64,000 nt of DNA from positions 650,908 to 714,907 of the forward strand of contig CM067503.1 in assembly GCA_034509495.1 (NCBI GenBank), written 5' to 3'. Source of the stretch: Acestrorhynchus altus. Taxonomy: Eukaryota > Chordata > Actinopteri > Characiformes > Acestrorhynchidae. Every line of letters begins with the position of its first letter. Within the stretch, counting starts at the first letter, position 1. The notes below the pieces were generated by a model that had not been told where the DNA came from, did not search any database, and was given only the letters and a program-made list of their open reading frames with translations. The position numbers were made by a program, and so were the translations under genes. This document shows, one piece after another, positions 1 to 12,109 of the stretch.

Positions 1-1630
1 CTCTTCTGTAAAAACCCTTTGGACTCTGTTTTAAATCACCTCTTGTGCAAACCAGATATGAAGGTTGTGGCATTTTGTCTCTTTTTTCCTGCTTTGTTTC
101 CAAATAGAACTGCATGTTGGATTTCTAGGTCTTGACTAAAGAGGATTCCAAACACTAGCAATAAAGAGAACCCAGTACATGATGGTACTGTGAGGGTCTT
201 ACCTCTGTATTCATCCTCAAAGAATTAAAAAAAAAACATTTATTCAGCTTTTTAAATAAAAAAAAACAGCAAGTATAAACGGATGAATTAAATGGGGCCT
301 ATTTATCACTGCAGTGGAACACAGTACATCTAAAGTAACCTTGAGGGTTCCCCTCCACTGATGGACCCAAAAATCTGCAGTTTAAAAACCAGCATTCAGG
401 AAAAACATCCTACATTTCTTGGTGAACCAACAAAATACAGAACTAATTGTCATGCCTGAAAGTACTTTTAAATACTTTTTTACTTTTAATGCTTTAAAGA
501 ACCATTTTTTTCAGGGTACATAATGTAGCTAGAACCTACACAATGTTTACATTATGTTTACATCTTGTTCTTTAAACCTTAAAAAGGTGTACATCCCTTT
601 TTTTAACAGACCATAGCATTGCTGAGTGGCGCTGTGTTTTCGAGTGTAGATGAGTGTGAATGAGCTTCAGAGCTTCAGTGATCTGCTCCAAATTATGAAC
701 AACAGGAATTCGTTGTGAGGAAATGAAATATTACATTTGGTAACAAAAAGCCAATAAAGGAGGCAAAGCATTATTATTATCATCAGAGTTAGTTAAATAA
801 CAGCTAATGAAGCACTTTTAAAGTTGCTACCAGTGTGGTTCTTTGAGTGATGCCATAGAAGAAGCACTTTTTGTTTCAGAATTATTCTGTAAAAGAGACG
901 TGTGATTGTTCAGAGGTTCATAGAATGAAAACACTATTCTTCACAAGTTCACATCACTCTTTCAAACGTGTCAGACAGTGACTGCAATGAAGAGGACTTT
1001 TGTCTGAAAGTTAGAAATGAATGTGTCACAGCAGCCTTGATTCCTAACGTTAGTATTATATTACTTTTAAATGATTTTAATGTGGTTTCAGACAAATACA
1101 GTAATACGTGGTAATGAGCTGTACAGTAACACAACAACAATAATATAAGGAAGGCCCAGTGGTCTCCGGGCGGACTGGGTGCTCCGGGTTGTTTTGCCCA
1201 CTGTGCTACTTCCAGACTGGGTGTAGTTATGCAGCAAAATGACTTCTCTTATAAGCAGATTGCTAAAAGTAGAACTTGCATTGCATCACATTCAGGGATA
1301 CATTGAGAGACACAAACTCTCTATGTTACTGTGACCAACTGCAGACTGTACCAGTCCTACAAATGGGCTTAAGCCCTCGAAGGTGCACTGTAGGACTCTG
1401 GGTACCAGTGAAGCGGGCACACAGTTAAAAGTCTGTTACCGTTTGATATAGAATAAATGAAAACACTTCATTCCAGCTTTTAAGATCAGCTGTAACTGAA
1501 ATATGATTACGACTGTTCACATTTCCATGACCAATAGAAACACTCCAGCCTTTTGCCTTCTTCTGTAGAGCTGCTATTTCAGAGATACGATTTTTGTAAT
1601 TTTGTGTGCCATAATGATGTACTCTATATT

Positions 1631-1885
1631 ACACTATATGTCCAAATACTTATGGACACCCATCCTAATGCATTCAGCTACTTTAAGTCGCACCCATTGC
1701 TGACACAGATGTGCAAATGCACACATTGTCTAGTTCCTGTAGAGAGGTACTGCCAATAGAATAAAACAAGCATGAACATATTAGCTAATGTCTAATGGCT
1801 AGAGGGGAGTAAAGGCCCCCCAGGACTGAGTGCTGAAGCAGTGGAATGAGGGAGCTCTTCCCTGGATAGTAGAGATGTGCAAGTG
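1631..1885 (+). mobile_element. non-autonomous Tc1/mariner-derived repeat (ACTATATGTCCAAA family), copy 1
   Basis: Begins with the terminal motif ACTATATGTCCAAATACTTA and continues with the shared core (TGCACCCATTGCTGACACAG-like, then AGTCCCTGTAGAGA-like, then TGGGCTAGAGGGGTATAAAG-like). The end is truncated. Related copies recur at least seven more times in the window. Confidence 0.65.
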
Positions 1886-2341
1886 AGGATAATGTTTCAC
1901 ATAAAGTTCAGGTTCTATACTGACTAAAGTCCCCCTTTTTATGTCTCTGGAACCCTTTAATTGGCTGTACTTTATATGAACCAATTATATAAAGTAAGTG
2001 TATGTTGTTCTATGTTGTGTAAGTGTAAGTGTTCTATGTTGCCTCCTAAAGATCCTTCAATTATGAAAATTGGTGGTCCTCTAGATGGTCTAGAATTTTT
2101 GCTCCCTAACAACTTGCATTACATGCATGGGATGAAGCCAAGATCAGACCACCAGAGGGTTCCTGAAGAGGCACTGACCACTGAATGTAGGCTATTTAGA
2201 CAACAAGGTCCCAAATGGTTGTTCACCAAAGGTTCTTTAAATAACAATGCCTTAAAGGATTTTAAAATAACAGTTTTAATGGCTCTTGGCTTGGACATGG
2301 GGTATAGTGAAAACTGGTTATTGCAATTGTTGTTCATGCAA

Positions 2342-2487
2342 ATTAAAGCCTTTCTGAGGACCAACAACCTTTTGGGAACCTTCATTTTGAGTGAACCAGG
2401 TCTTAAGGTGGAGCAAATTAATAGTCTCTGATTTACTCTTGAAATGAAGGTTCCCAAAAGGTTGTTGGTTCTCAGAAAGGGTTTAAT
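2342..2487. repeat. near-perfect inverted repeat (46-nt arms, 54-nt loop)
   Basis: 2342-2387 is the reverse complement of 2442-2487 with two mismatches (core CAACAACCTTTTGGGAACCT). It would fold as a long hairpin. It may be a small foldback transposon or a hairpin RNA source; no family recognised. Confidence 0.75.
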
Positions 2488-2838
2488 GGGTGACTAGTCT
2501 CAAAAGTAGACGAATAATGTTAAAAAACAGTTCAGTAAAAAATCTATTATCATGATTTATCTCTGTCTGATTTCCCAGTCAGTCAAGGCATGTTTGATAT
2601 CGGCTGTTTGTTTCTTTAGTTTATAACAGGCAACTCTAGACTAACAATGCTAACAAACACTGGACTTAGACTGTCACTAATCTCATTTTTGTAAACAAAC
2701 CCTTCATGTGTTTGTTTAATACTCTTTAAAGAAAACATGAAAATGTTTGTTGTAAAATTATTTTGTAAAGTAACTTAAAATATTTATGTAAAGCGTTTAA
2801 ATATTTAAGCTAAGGTTCATCACCGTTCATCTCCACTA

Positions 2839-2945
2839 CCTTCCTGCAGACCTTAGATTCAACTCCAACCAATGAGTGCCTTCAGAAGTTCCTGACTGGC
2901 TGGAGGTGCATTAGACTTGGGTTGGAATTGAGACCTGCAGGAAGG
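2839..2945. repeat. short foldback repeat with CCTTCCTGCAG termini
   Basis: CCTTCCTGCAGACC... at 2839 is matched by its reverse complement ...GGTCTCAATT-type right arm ending in CTGCAGGAAGG at 2945, with about 50 nt between. It resembles the GCAGGAAGGT-ended MITE-like repeats common in fish genomes. Confidence 0.55.
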
Positions 2946-3154
2946 TAACTGTATGTTTAGTTCAGTTAGAAACATTAGCCTAGCATGTCCTGTTGGAAAT
3001 CAAAGAAGCAGACATGAGATACCAAATATGTCTTGACTGATTGACCACAAATACAATGGAAAACCCGCTCATTCATTGTTTCTTCGGAAACCAAGGGTAT
3101 TTAAGAGTTTATCCTACTTTTGTTGGAGTAACTGTCTCTACTGTCCAGAGAGAC

Positions 3155-3495
3155 AGAAGTACTGGATGGAGCTCCATCATTCCAGAGAACACAGCTCCAC
3201 TGCTCCACAGCTCAATGGTGACTTTATACCCCTCTAGTCCACATCTGGTATTAGACATGTTGCCCATAGTTTCATGTTGGTTTATCTGCTGCAGAGAGTC
3301 CTATTCTATTTGCAGTACTTCTCTACAGGGCCTAGATGAGCTGCGTGTGCATTTGCATCTGTGTCAGCAATGGATGCCGCTCAAAGTAACTGAATGCTGA
3401 ATTTAAAAATAAGACATAACTTGGTTGCCCTAGGTCTCTGTGAAGTCAGTCCACATACCTGGTGTCCAAAAACATGTGGACATGTAGTATAGAAT
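3155..3495 (-). mobile_element. non-autonomous Tc1/mariner-derived repeat, copy 2
   Basis: Reverse orientation. Contains GGATGGAGCTCCATCATTCC, the TTTATACCCCTCTAG block and GGTGTCCAAAAACATGTGGA near the end, matching the same family as 1631-1885. Confidence 0.65.
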
Positions 3496-3990
3496 GAGCC
3501 TTTTTAAGCGTGTTTGTAATAGATGTGTGTGAGTGTGAGGAACGTAGTATAGCTCTTAAGAACTTTCAGTTGACACAAAGGTTTTTACTTGCTTAAATGT
3601 CGTATGGAGTCGAAGGCTTTTTCTAACCAAACTTCTCCTTTAAGATGTTTTAAAGATGTTTTTAAACTGGTATGAATCTGTTCGGTGGCTGAAGGAGCAG
3701 AAGGAGAGGGAACCCAGACAGGGTACCAGAGTAGAACTGTCCATTGCAAGAGTGAGGCTTTCAGTGGAGCACAAAGTGCATGGAAACCTTCTTAGAGTTC
3801 AACCTCAAACTGGTTGTGCACAAAGTGTGCAGGGTGTTTGCTGCACAGTTGTGTTTGGTTTCGCAGCAACAGCAACTGATATGAAACTCATTGAACAGGA
3901 AGTCAGTTGTGGCTAGAGCTGGGTTTGATGTGTAAGTTCATCACACTGGGGGAGAGAGAGAGAGATTGTAAGAGCAAGATAGACTGAACA

Positions 3991-3991
3991 A

Positions 3992-4061
<70 letters not shown>
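3991..4061 (+). repeat. (TG)n microsatellite
   Basis: About 70 bp of uninterrupted TG. Cys/Val and His/Thr open frames over it are artefacts. Confidence 0.95.
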
Positions 4062-4984
4062 ATTTGTGTGATTGTGTGTAGATTCACACGTGTATGTATA
4101 CGTTTGTGGTCTGCACTGTGCAGTAGCGCTCCTGGTCATGTGGCTGCAGAAGCTGAAATGAATGGGGCCCAAATGGGTTCTCTGATCAATCTCATATTTT
4201 ACATCTTGTCCTCTATATGAGCACAAACACCAAAACCTTGCAGTGCTCGTATTGCGCTTTACTCAGATCCACAACCGAACACATTCTCATCCTGTTACTC
4301 ATCCTTTCCCGCCACAGTCAACCACATCTGTTGATAATCCAGAACCCACATGCTCAGGTACGTTAGAGGGAGAGGTACAGAGCAGGGGCTGAGGCTTCAG
4401 TAACCTTTCGTACTAGTTTTTCTGGTGCTAAAGCTGGGCCCAGCCTGCTTTCACTTCTGCACTGGCCTGCATTTGTACCACTGGGTGTGAACGCAAAGCC
4501 TGAGAGAACGAGCTGGAGATTCTCAGAAGCTTTCTAGAGTCAGGCCTCTTAGAGACTGGCAGAGAAATAGGTTTTGGAACTGAGGTGAGAAGTGTTGCTC
4601 CTCAACAGAGCCTCGTGAATAACGTTTTGAGGCCTGTGTGCTCTGAAAGCTGGGTTCTTCAGTGTGAAGAACCCATTCATATACACTGAAGAAAGTTCCA
4701 GTGTATGTTGTTTGCAAAGGCAATGTTCATCTTCTTAACATGAATCTGGTAGTTGTATTGTCTCCATATTGTATCACAGTTCAATGATGAATGGACCAAT
4801 AGAAATGTTCCAAATGTAAATACTTTATTATTTGGAATTTTGTTCTTCTGATAATTTTGTGTGGCAACACTAATATATGGTGTATCCCATTAGTGTTCAA
4901 TCCCCTGCAGACTTGGAATTACATTACATCTGTAAATATAAACAATAGAAATATTATAATTAAATTATAAAAGTCTCAAGTCTA

Positions 4985-5400
4985 ATTCAACCCCTAGCTT
5001 TAATATTTTGTAGGATAAATAATAGCAATTATACAGTGCAAGTGATCAGACTTGGCCTCTGAACGGGAAGTAATGTTGAAAGGCTCTCCAGTTCTATAAG
5101 CCTTGCATTTCCCAATGATGCTCCCAATGATGCTCCGAAAGATGCTCCCAATGATGCTCCCAATGGTAGAGATATGTACGAAAAACTCCTTGGAAAGGGT
5201 TTTGTACCCCTTGCCTTCACTCCACTCCACGGCCGTGGAATGCTCCTCCTTTCCTATGTTGAGTGCTGTTCACTTGTTTGGGAAGGAACTTTTATAGTCA
5301 GTAGAGGCGGAAAAACAGAGAATCGAAGCATGTCAAGCTCATTGTTCTTAATATTTGAGGGAACCAAACAGAATTCCGGTGATTTGAGGGGTTGAATAAT
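4985..5400 (-). mobile_element. internally deleted Tc1-like element with expanded 12-bp repeat
   Basis: Bounded by inverted ends (ATTCAACCCC at 4985, GGGGTTGAAT near 5399). The minus strand encodes a decayed Tc1 transposase N-terminus (GYKTLSKEFFVHISTIGSII ... KCKAYRTGEPFN), the helix-turn-helix DNA-binding part. A 12-bp unit coding GSII/GASL is repeated about five times inside it (5110-5165). No catalytic domain remains. Confidence 0.6.
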
Positions 5401-5879
5401 TATAATTGTCCCTCTGGTAAACTTTGTAAAGTTTTAAAAAGTAATAAACAGCGAAATAACATTATTTTTGCTGCAGTGCATTTCAAATCTCCAGATGCAT
5501 CTACAGTCCAAATTTCACAATGCTTTGTCCCCACCCTAAATGTACTTCACAAACAGTGGTGAGACTCTGCACTCAGAGTCTGCTTGAATAACCTGCTTTG
5601 GAGTTGCTGGTTCTGTGATGTTACACATTTACATCTTTCTGCTTGCCGAGCCCACAGTGGTTTAGCCCTGCCCACTCATAATGTTTCAGACTGGAGTACT
5701 ATTGGCCTGGCGTGATTATGTCATAGCCAATCAGAACAAAGACAATTTTCAAGTCATGATAACTTTAGTGATATGACTAAACACATGCAACCGACAAAAC
5801 ATCCTTAAACATTATTTAGAAACATAATTATTAGAAATGTCATTTTCTTGTGAGTAGAACTTCAGGACACTCTCATTTA

Positions 5880-6440
5880 TTACTACCAAAAATGATTAAA
5901 ATTGGAATCAGGTGCAGAACATCATCTGTGATGATTAGACCATCATTAGAGAGGAGGTTAGAGGAGCCTGTCTTTTTTAAACTTCAGACATTAGTTTGGT
6001 TTGCTCTTGATTGTTGAACTGAGTGGTATCACCATGGACAGACCCGGTGGTTCTCAGTTAACACAATTAACACAAATTATTGGTGGGGACATTTCACTGG
6101 ATATCGGTGGTCAATCCGTCTACACCCTTAAATCCAAAGTTGAATTATTTGGACACAGCAACAGAAGACATGTTTGGTGCAAAACCACAGCATTTGAGCA
6201 GAAGAAGCTCATAGCAGCTGTGACGCATGGTGGTGGAAGTGTGATGGTTTGGAGCTGCTCTTCTGCAGCAGGGTCTGGAGATCTCTCCATCATAGAAACC
6301 ACTGTGAGATCTTTATTGTATCAGAGGGGGCTTGAGGAGAATGTAAGAGCATCTGTACAAAGACTGATTGTGATTATTTCAGTCAAAGGAGGAGATACCA
6401 GTTATTAGGACATAGAGGGTCCTAACTTTTTTACATGATT
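5880..6440 (+). pseudogene. decayed Tc1/mariner transposase fragment
   Basis: Translation shows KVELFGHSNRRHVWCK, then VTHGGGSVMVWSCSSAAGSG, the (H/K)GGGS(V/I)M(V/L)WGCFSAAG motif of Tc1-like transposases. The catalytic-domain remainder is missing and frames are broken. Confidence 0.7.
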
Positions 6441-6529
6441 GTATGTCACCCTTAAAGGAAGTGAATTATGTCTGGTTTAATGTAATAAACACAAGATTTA
6501 TTACAAACTCAACATCCTTGCCAAGAACC

Positions 6530-6930
6530 ACTTAGGAACCTTGATGCCCTGAAGAGGGCATTTTTGGAGATTTACGTTTGATAGATTCACGTTTATTTAA
6601 AAACCACAAAGTAGATGTAAGTGAAGTGGCTTCCCTGGAAAAGGTTCTAATCATCTTTATTCATTATAGTTAAATGTTTTAAAGGAGAACGTTTTTGTCA
6701 TGTTTAAAATGTTCTATAAAATAGTTTCTCCACACAGACAAACCATTTAAAAATCCAACTCTCTGTAACAGTAATGGAACCCTTGGTTCTATGTAGAACC
6801 ATTTAGGTTTTTTATAAATACCTATATCAAATACTTTCTCTATTATTTAAAAGGATCTTTGAGTTGTCATAGTTCTATGTATATACATTCTTCTACTTTA
6901 GAACCTATGAAGAACCCTTTAATATGGATG
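6530..6930. repeat. GGTTCT/AGAACC-rich short repeat cluster
   Basis: Repeated phrases such as GGAACCCTTGGTTCTATGTA, AGAACCATTTAGG and TAGAACCTATGAAGAACCCT. The same phrases recur near 540-600, 7670-7790, 8100-8190, 10080-10140, 14270-14440 and 42790-42950, suggesting a degenerate palindromic MITE-like family. Confidence 0.45.
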
Positions 6931-8934
6931 TGTGAACATCCAAAATGCATAGTCTGAATCCGTCATGTCTAAACTCACACTAATTAAATGAAGGTAGAAC
7001 ACAATGCTGGACAGTCGTTCATCAAGGTTGTCCCCTCCCTTGACGCTGACCCTGGACCCCCCAAAGCTCAGGACAAATTTGTTTTTCAGTTCAGAATGAC
7101 CCACATCTCTCCCCCTGATCTGTTTCCTATCCCCTGGCCCAAGCCAAAAGGTTTCGCTGCACATGGCGGATCGATTTCCTGTGGGTCACCAAAAAAGCCG
7201 AGCCGTGACGCATATCAGCTCCAAAGACAATACCCAGCCCCTCCAAACAAGCACTCACACACTACACTAACACAAACACTCGCACACAAACACTTACATA
7301 CATTTGAATATATAAAGCAAGCCTGAAAACACACATTGGCATACAAACACAGTCTTCAAAGAGGAAGTGACTATGAACGGTTTTAACTCTTACGTCCCAA
7401 ACTTCCGTTTGATAAGGAAGAGTTTCAGCTGATTTCCACCAAGAACACACAGGATTACTGACCTAATTCTTTATCAAATACAGAGTTAGATGTTGGATGA
7501 ACATCACTGCACTCAAGCTTAAGTCTAAGAATTAAAGCCTACTGAGTTAACGTCCACAAACTTCCACAGCAGCCTCATGAAGAGCCCAGCGTAGTGAAAG
7601 GTTATTTTAGGTGCAGCCACAAAGTCCACTAGACAGACATGTCATCTATACAGCCTTATTCTGCTTTCTATGTGGTTCTTTAGTGACTCTGTTGCAGGAG
7701 TTTCAGGTGGTAAAAATGGCAAATACACCATTAAAAATAAAGATGCCACAAGGGTTCTTACAAGATTCTACAGAACCATTTTCAGTTGCCAAATAACATC
7801 AACTGAAATGCGCACTGATGAGAACAATACTACCTCCTGGTAGTATGAAGATACTAGGGTGGAGCAAAAGTGGTTCTCTATGACATTGCTCTTTGTGGTA
7901 CTTTCGACTGTACACTCTTTATTGTTGCTGACATCGTCAATCGTGGAGTAGCAAACACTGAAGTTTTAACACTCGTCTTCTCGAGATTTAAAGAATGTTT
8001 TGAGAAAAGTAACCACAGAGACTAAATATATCCTCCCACAAGGCAGGGTAGAGTAATACCATACCAGTACGTTACTCTGTAAGAAGATTAACAATGCAGG
8101 TTTGGTTGTGTAATTCCATAGAAGAATCTACAAAGGCTTCTTTGATTAAAGCCACAGAAGAAGTACCTTTGGTTCCTCAGAGACCCTCGGTTTCTTGTAA
8201 CCTCTCGAAACACCATCATTCCACCTTAAACCCCTTCTTGCTCCGTTTGAAATCTTACAATGAATGATTCAAGTACTCGTAGCAGAGAATGATGCCTGTG
8301 GATCTCTGTCCTTGTTTCTCAGACTTGAGACGTAGCACCACTGCTGAGATATGGGCTTGAGAACCATCACTTTCTGCTTACGTAATGCAGAGAAATCCTG
8401 CTTTATTAAATTTGGGTTATTATGTCTTCACCAACATTGTTACCAAGACTTATAGGCCAAATGCCCCCTTTAGACAAGACATTTCATCCTCCACTGCCTG
8501 TCTCATCATGCGTTCTTCAGTTAGCACAAATCACCAAAGTGAAGATCTTGGGTTAGCAGTCAAATAAAATGCATCTGGCATTTTTCTAAAATGTGAAAAG
8601 CATGCTGGTCTTTGCCAGGTCAGTCATTCCGGAAACTTGAGCCTACTCCCCACATTGTTCCCTGTCCTGCTACAAATACCTTTCTTCACGCTTGACTCAG
8701 AGCAGCATTGTCTCAGCAGCAGTCCTGAAGACTGCATTCAGGTGTTTAACAGGATGAATCATAGCATGATGTGTTCTCCGTAACACGTTATCAATTCAGA
8801 CATGTAAAAACCATAGGGTTCCGTCCCAGCATTCTCCAACAAACACCAAAATCCCAATGTTGTCCATTTCCATTTTACTGTTCCATTAAACTGAATATGA
8901 ATGACCAAGTCAAATGAACAAATGTGAATGGGGA

Positions 8935-9185
8935 GAACATTTCAGAACAATGTAGAAATGTGGTAGAACGTATAAGAACAGTGAGCAGGGACGAAAAAGT
9001 TCAATAAGGGTGTAAATGTAGAGTATTCTAGAACGGTGTGAATGTGGCAGAACCTTCTAGAATCATGAAAATGAGGACATTCTAAAACAGACCGAATGAA
9101 ATAGAACATTCTAAAACCAAAACTCACTAAAACGCTCACTATTACCTTAGACAATAATAAAGTAATGCTATAGAACAACCTACAA
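8935..9185. repeat. degenerate tandem repeat (AGAACATTCTA-like, about 33 bp)
   Basis: Successive variants of a unit with GAATGTGG(T/C)AGAAC and ATTCTA(G/A)AAC. Units are diverged and partly deleted. Confidence 0.45.
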
Positions 9186-9424
9186 AGTGTTCTTGGAGTA
9201 AAATAGCTTTGGGTTCCCTATAGTGGTGTGTAAGAACAAGAAATCAGAAATCCAATAACTCAGATTGTTAGAATATAAATTCAATTTCAATAAATTACTA
9301 ATCAGACCGTGTTCAAATTAAAACAAAAACATTTTTACTTTATATGTAATAAATGTAATGAGTTTACCTCCTTAATTTAAATTCTATATTAAATTACAAT
9401 ATTCTCTTTTTTGAAATGCAGTAG

Positions 9425-9665
9425 TATACGATTACACTGGAGTATTGGGACACACCTCTTAATCAATGACTTAAGGTGTTGAATTCAGTGTGATTGACAC
9501 AGGTGTATGAAACCATGCAAATAGCCATGCAGTTGGCCTTTACAGGGTAAAGACCTCAGACAAATCCAGCAGGACTCTGTAATAAGATGCCACCACTGCA
9601 GCACATGACATGGTGAGATAGATATTCCATCCTCTGGCAGTCTGATGGATAAGTCCGAGTTTCAC
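9425..9665 (+). mobile_element. Tc1-like transposon 5'-end fragment
   Basis: Starts ACACTGGAGTATTGGGACAC and continues with the TTGAATTCAGTGTG / GACACAGGTGTATGAAA block and an ATAAGATGCCACC-like segment. This matches the left end of a widespread fish Tc1-like family, joined directly to a piece resembling a later part (CAGTCTGATGGATAAGT). Confidence 0.55.
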
Positions 9666-10801
9666 AAATGCCATGTTTGTAATGTAATGTTTGTTGGAGG
9701 GCGGATAATGCTATGCGCCGACCTAGCTTTCAGGATGAATGGACAAAATTCCCACAGACACGGCTGTAAAAGGTCCTGCAGGTGTGATTTTGTATATATA
9801 GTGTATATACTTCCATACTTTTCTTTATTTAAGTAGGCTGGCACTGTGTTAACGTACTCTTTGTGAAAACCCCAACTGAATACATCAAAATTTGACCATA
9901 AAATGCAATAAATATATAAATATAGTGTCTGTATTTAAACACAATGATATTTTTGTAACAATATCATTTCAAAATGAACACAATGAAACAATGGTACTAA
10001 ACTTGGTATCAATATCGGCCGCTTTTTTAAGGGTGGGGAGCTGAAATGCGGGCCCGTATGTAGGCCCTTTTCACGTAGATGTTTATCAAAGGTTCTTCAA
10101 AGTGGTTGTGGAATGGTTCTCTGACTAAACCGTGCTTGTAAAGGACTGTAAAGGAAATGTATCACAGAGAGAAGCTTTTCTAGCAGTGCTGTGTTTCAGA
10201 GTGTGTTTGTGTGCTGTCTGTTAGCACACAGCACTCTGAGCTATTCTTGGGTTCATTGTGGCGCCTTTTCTGCATTTCCTGACTTTGGTCTTCAGCTATT
10301 TTAAGTGTAGGAGTAGACCCTCCCCTGTTAATACCGAGAACCTGGATGAATCCAGTGTGTTTGAAAGAAACGAAACCTGAACGCTCATCTTACAACGTGA
10401 ACATGATCATGTTTAACCCATTAAAGCCGAGTGAATCCTGTTTGATGCAGGTTTTGTGGTTTAATGTTGGAATGAATTTTGCGACACTAATTAACAGCCC
10501 TCATGTCATTTTTAAATGGTTTAGTTATGCACGAGTAAAAAGAATCAATGGATTTAAATCAGGTGTTAACTGTGTGGTGTTCTGCTTGGTTTAGTTTGTT
10601 GAAAAAACAAACTGCTGTGAGCAATAAATCCTCAAATAAAGGTCAAATAAAGTGTTAAAGAATTCGATTTCTAGGTAATCATTTGATATTTAGGCTTTAA
10701 AGGGCTGAGATCTCCTCTGACGTCTCAATCTGCTCCTGAAAAGCCCGGTCAGGATGTTTACTATATGCTGTACCTAAGCTTGTAGGTTGTGTGTGTTTTA
10801 G

Positions 10802-11001
10802 GAAGCTCTGTCGGTGGTGAGTGAGGATCAGTCCATATTCGATCCAGCGTTCACCAGCACCCAGGCCGTGCACATGAAGGGGGAGATCACGTCCCCACCA
10901 CAGGCCGTCTTCAGGCAGGGCTCAGAGGAGAGCTCTGAGTCCACCGAGCCTGACTGGACAGCAAACCCGGCCAAAAGAGTGGATCACGTCAATGGAGCCA
11001 G
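10802..11001 (+). CDS. fli1-like: fli1-like exon (second coding exon of the family)
   Basis: Follows an acceptor AG at 10800-10801 and reads [17 protein letters not shown], the conserved start of FLI/ERG exon 2. It ends in DHVNGA with two bases of a split codon before the donor at 11002. The stretch before DHVNGA is short and lacks the VKRE-type segment remembered from FLI1. The donor is followed after 10 nt by a long (AC)n tract. Confidence 0.9.
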
Positions 11002-11006
11002 GTGGG

Positions 11007-11071
<65 letters not shown>

Positions 11072-12035
11072 TTTACTTTACTTGAGTTTTACTGAAACTG
11101 AAAGTTTATACACTCTTAGGGTTCTATGCAGTACTAATAAAGGTTCTTCACTTTAATGACTATTAATGGAATGTAATACCTCTACTTTAGTCAATTCCTA
11201 GTGAAATTATTAAATTAAACTCTTGGTCTTAGTCAAGTATTCGTGAAACTAAATACCTCTACTTTAGTCAAGAATTAGCAAAGCTGAAGACATCAGTAGA
11301 ACTAGTGAAGCTGAATGTGTGTACTTTAATCCAGCATTAGAGAAAATAAATACCTGAACATTAGAATTAACGAAATTAAGTACCTCTATTCAATTTCACT
11401 GTTTTCAAGTATTAGTGAAATTGAAAACCTGTGCTTTAGTTGAGTATTAGTGAACAGTCTGAGCTGTGCATTAGTCAAGTTCAACACTTGAGCTTTACCT
11501 GAATATTATGAAGAAGGAATGTTGAACTTTAATTCCATTATAATTTTTATTAACTTGTATCTGAAAAATAAACTCTTCGTGAATGTTATTTATCTCCGTA
11601 ATGTCGACACAGATCATTTTAGCCTCACTTTCACACCACAGCCTGAATTTAATGATCAAACATTACTGATCTGTTTTCTACTGGTTTCCTAAAACCACCT
11701 GTTAAGAGTCAGGGACTGTGGATTATCCAGCGTTTGTGAAGCGTAATTAACACAGAAAGGGAAGTTATGACTGATTTGGCTCCGCAACTGACCAGTTTCC
11801 TCTTCACGCCTGCTTTTCCCAGCACCACCCATGCTGGAAAGTCTTGGAAACAGAGCGAATAATATTGAATGTCAGTATTGGCCCACAATTCTCATGTTTT
11901 ATTATTTATGAGTCTCAATTACTGATTCAAAACACACAAAATAATCCCAGATCAATGACAATGATCAGCTTTTTATAGATATTTTAATACGATTTTAAAA
12001 CACTGATCAAATAACTATAAATTGATATGGATGAA

Positions 12036-12109
<74 letters not shown>

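Larger units (their letters stand above)
1..10801. other. repeat-rich non-coding region 5' of the recognised fli1-like exons
   Basis: No exon of any recognised gene on either strand. The open frames are short and homology-free. It holds Tc1/mariner remnants, two hairpin-type repeats, a (GT)n tract and many short GGTTCT/AGAACC-rich repeats. It may be intron 1 plus upstream DNA of the fli1-like gene, because the missing first coding exon should lie 5' of 10802; I could not find it. Confidence 0.6.

Noticed and set aside
1961..2431. 156-codon frame on the plus strand with a matching antisense frame
   Set aside because: Overlaps the hairpin repeat, has no homology or codon pattern, and no splice context.
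7020..7045. Possible first coding exon of the fli1-like gene (ATCAAGG before GT)
   Set aside because: No in-frame ATG-Asp-Gly start precedes it and the surrounding sequence does not fit the family.
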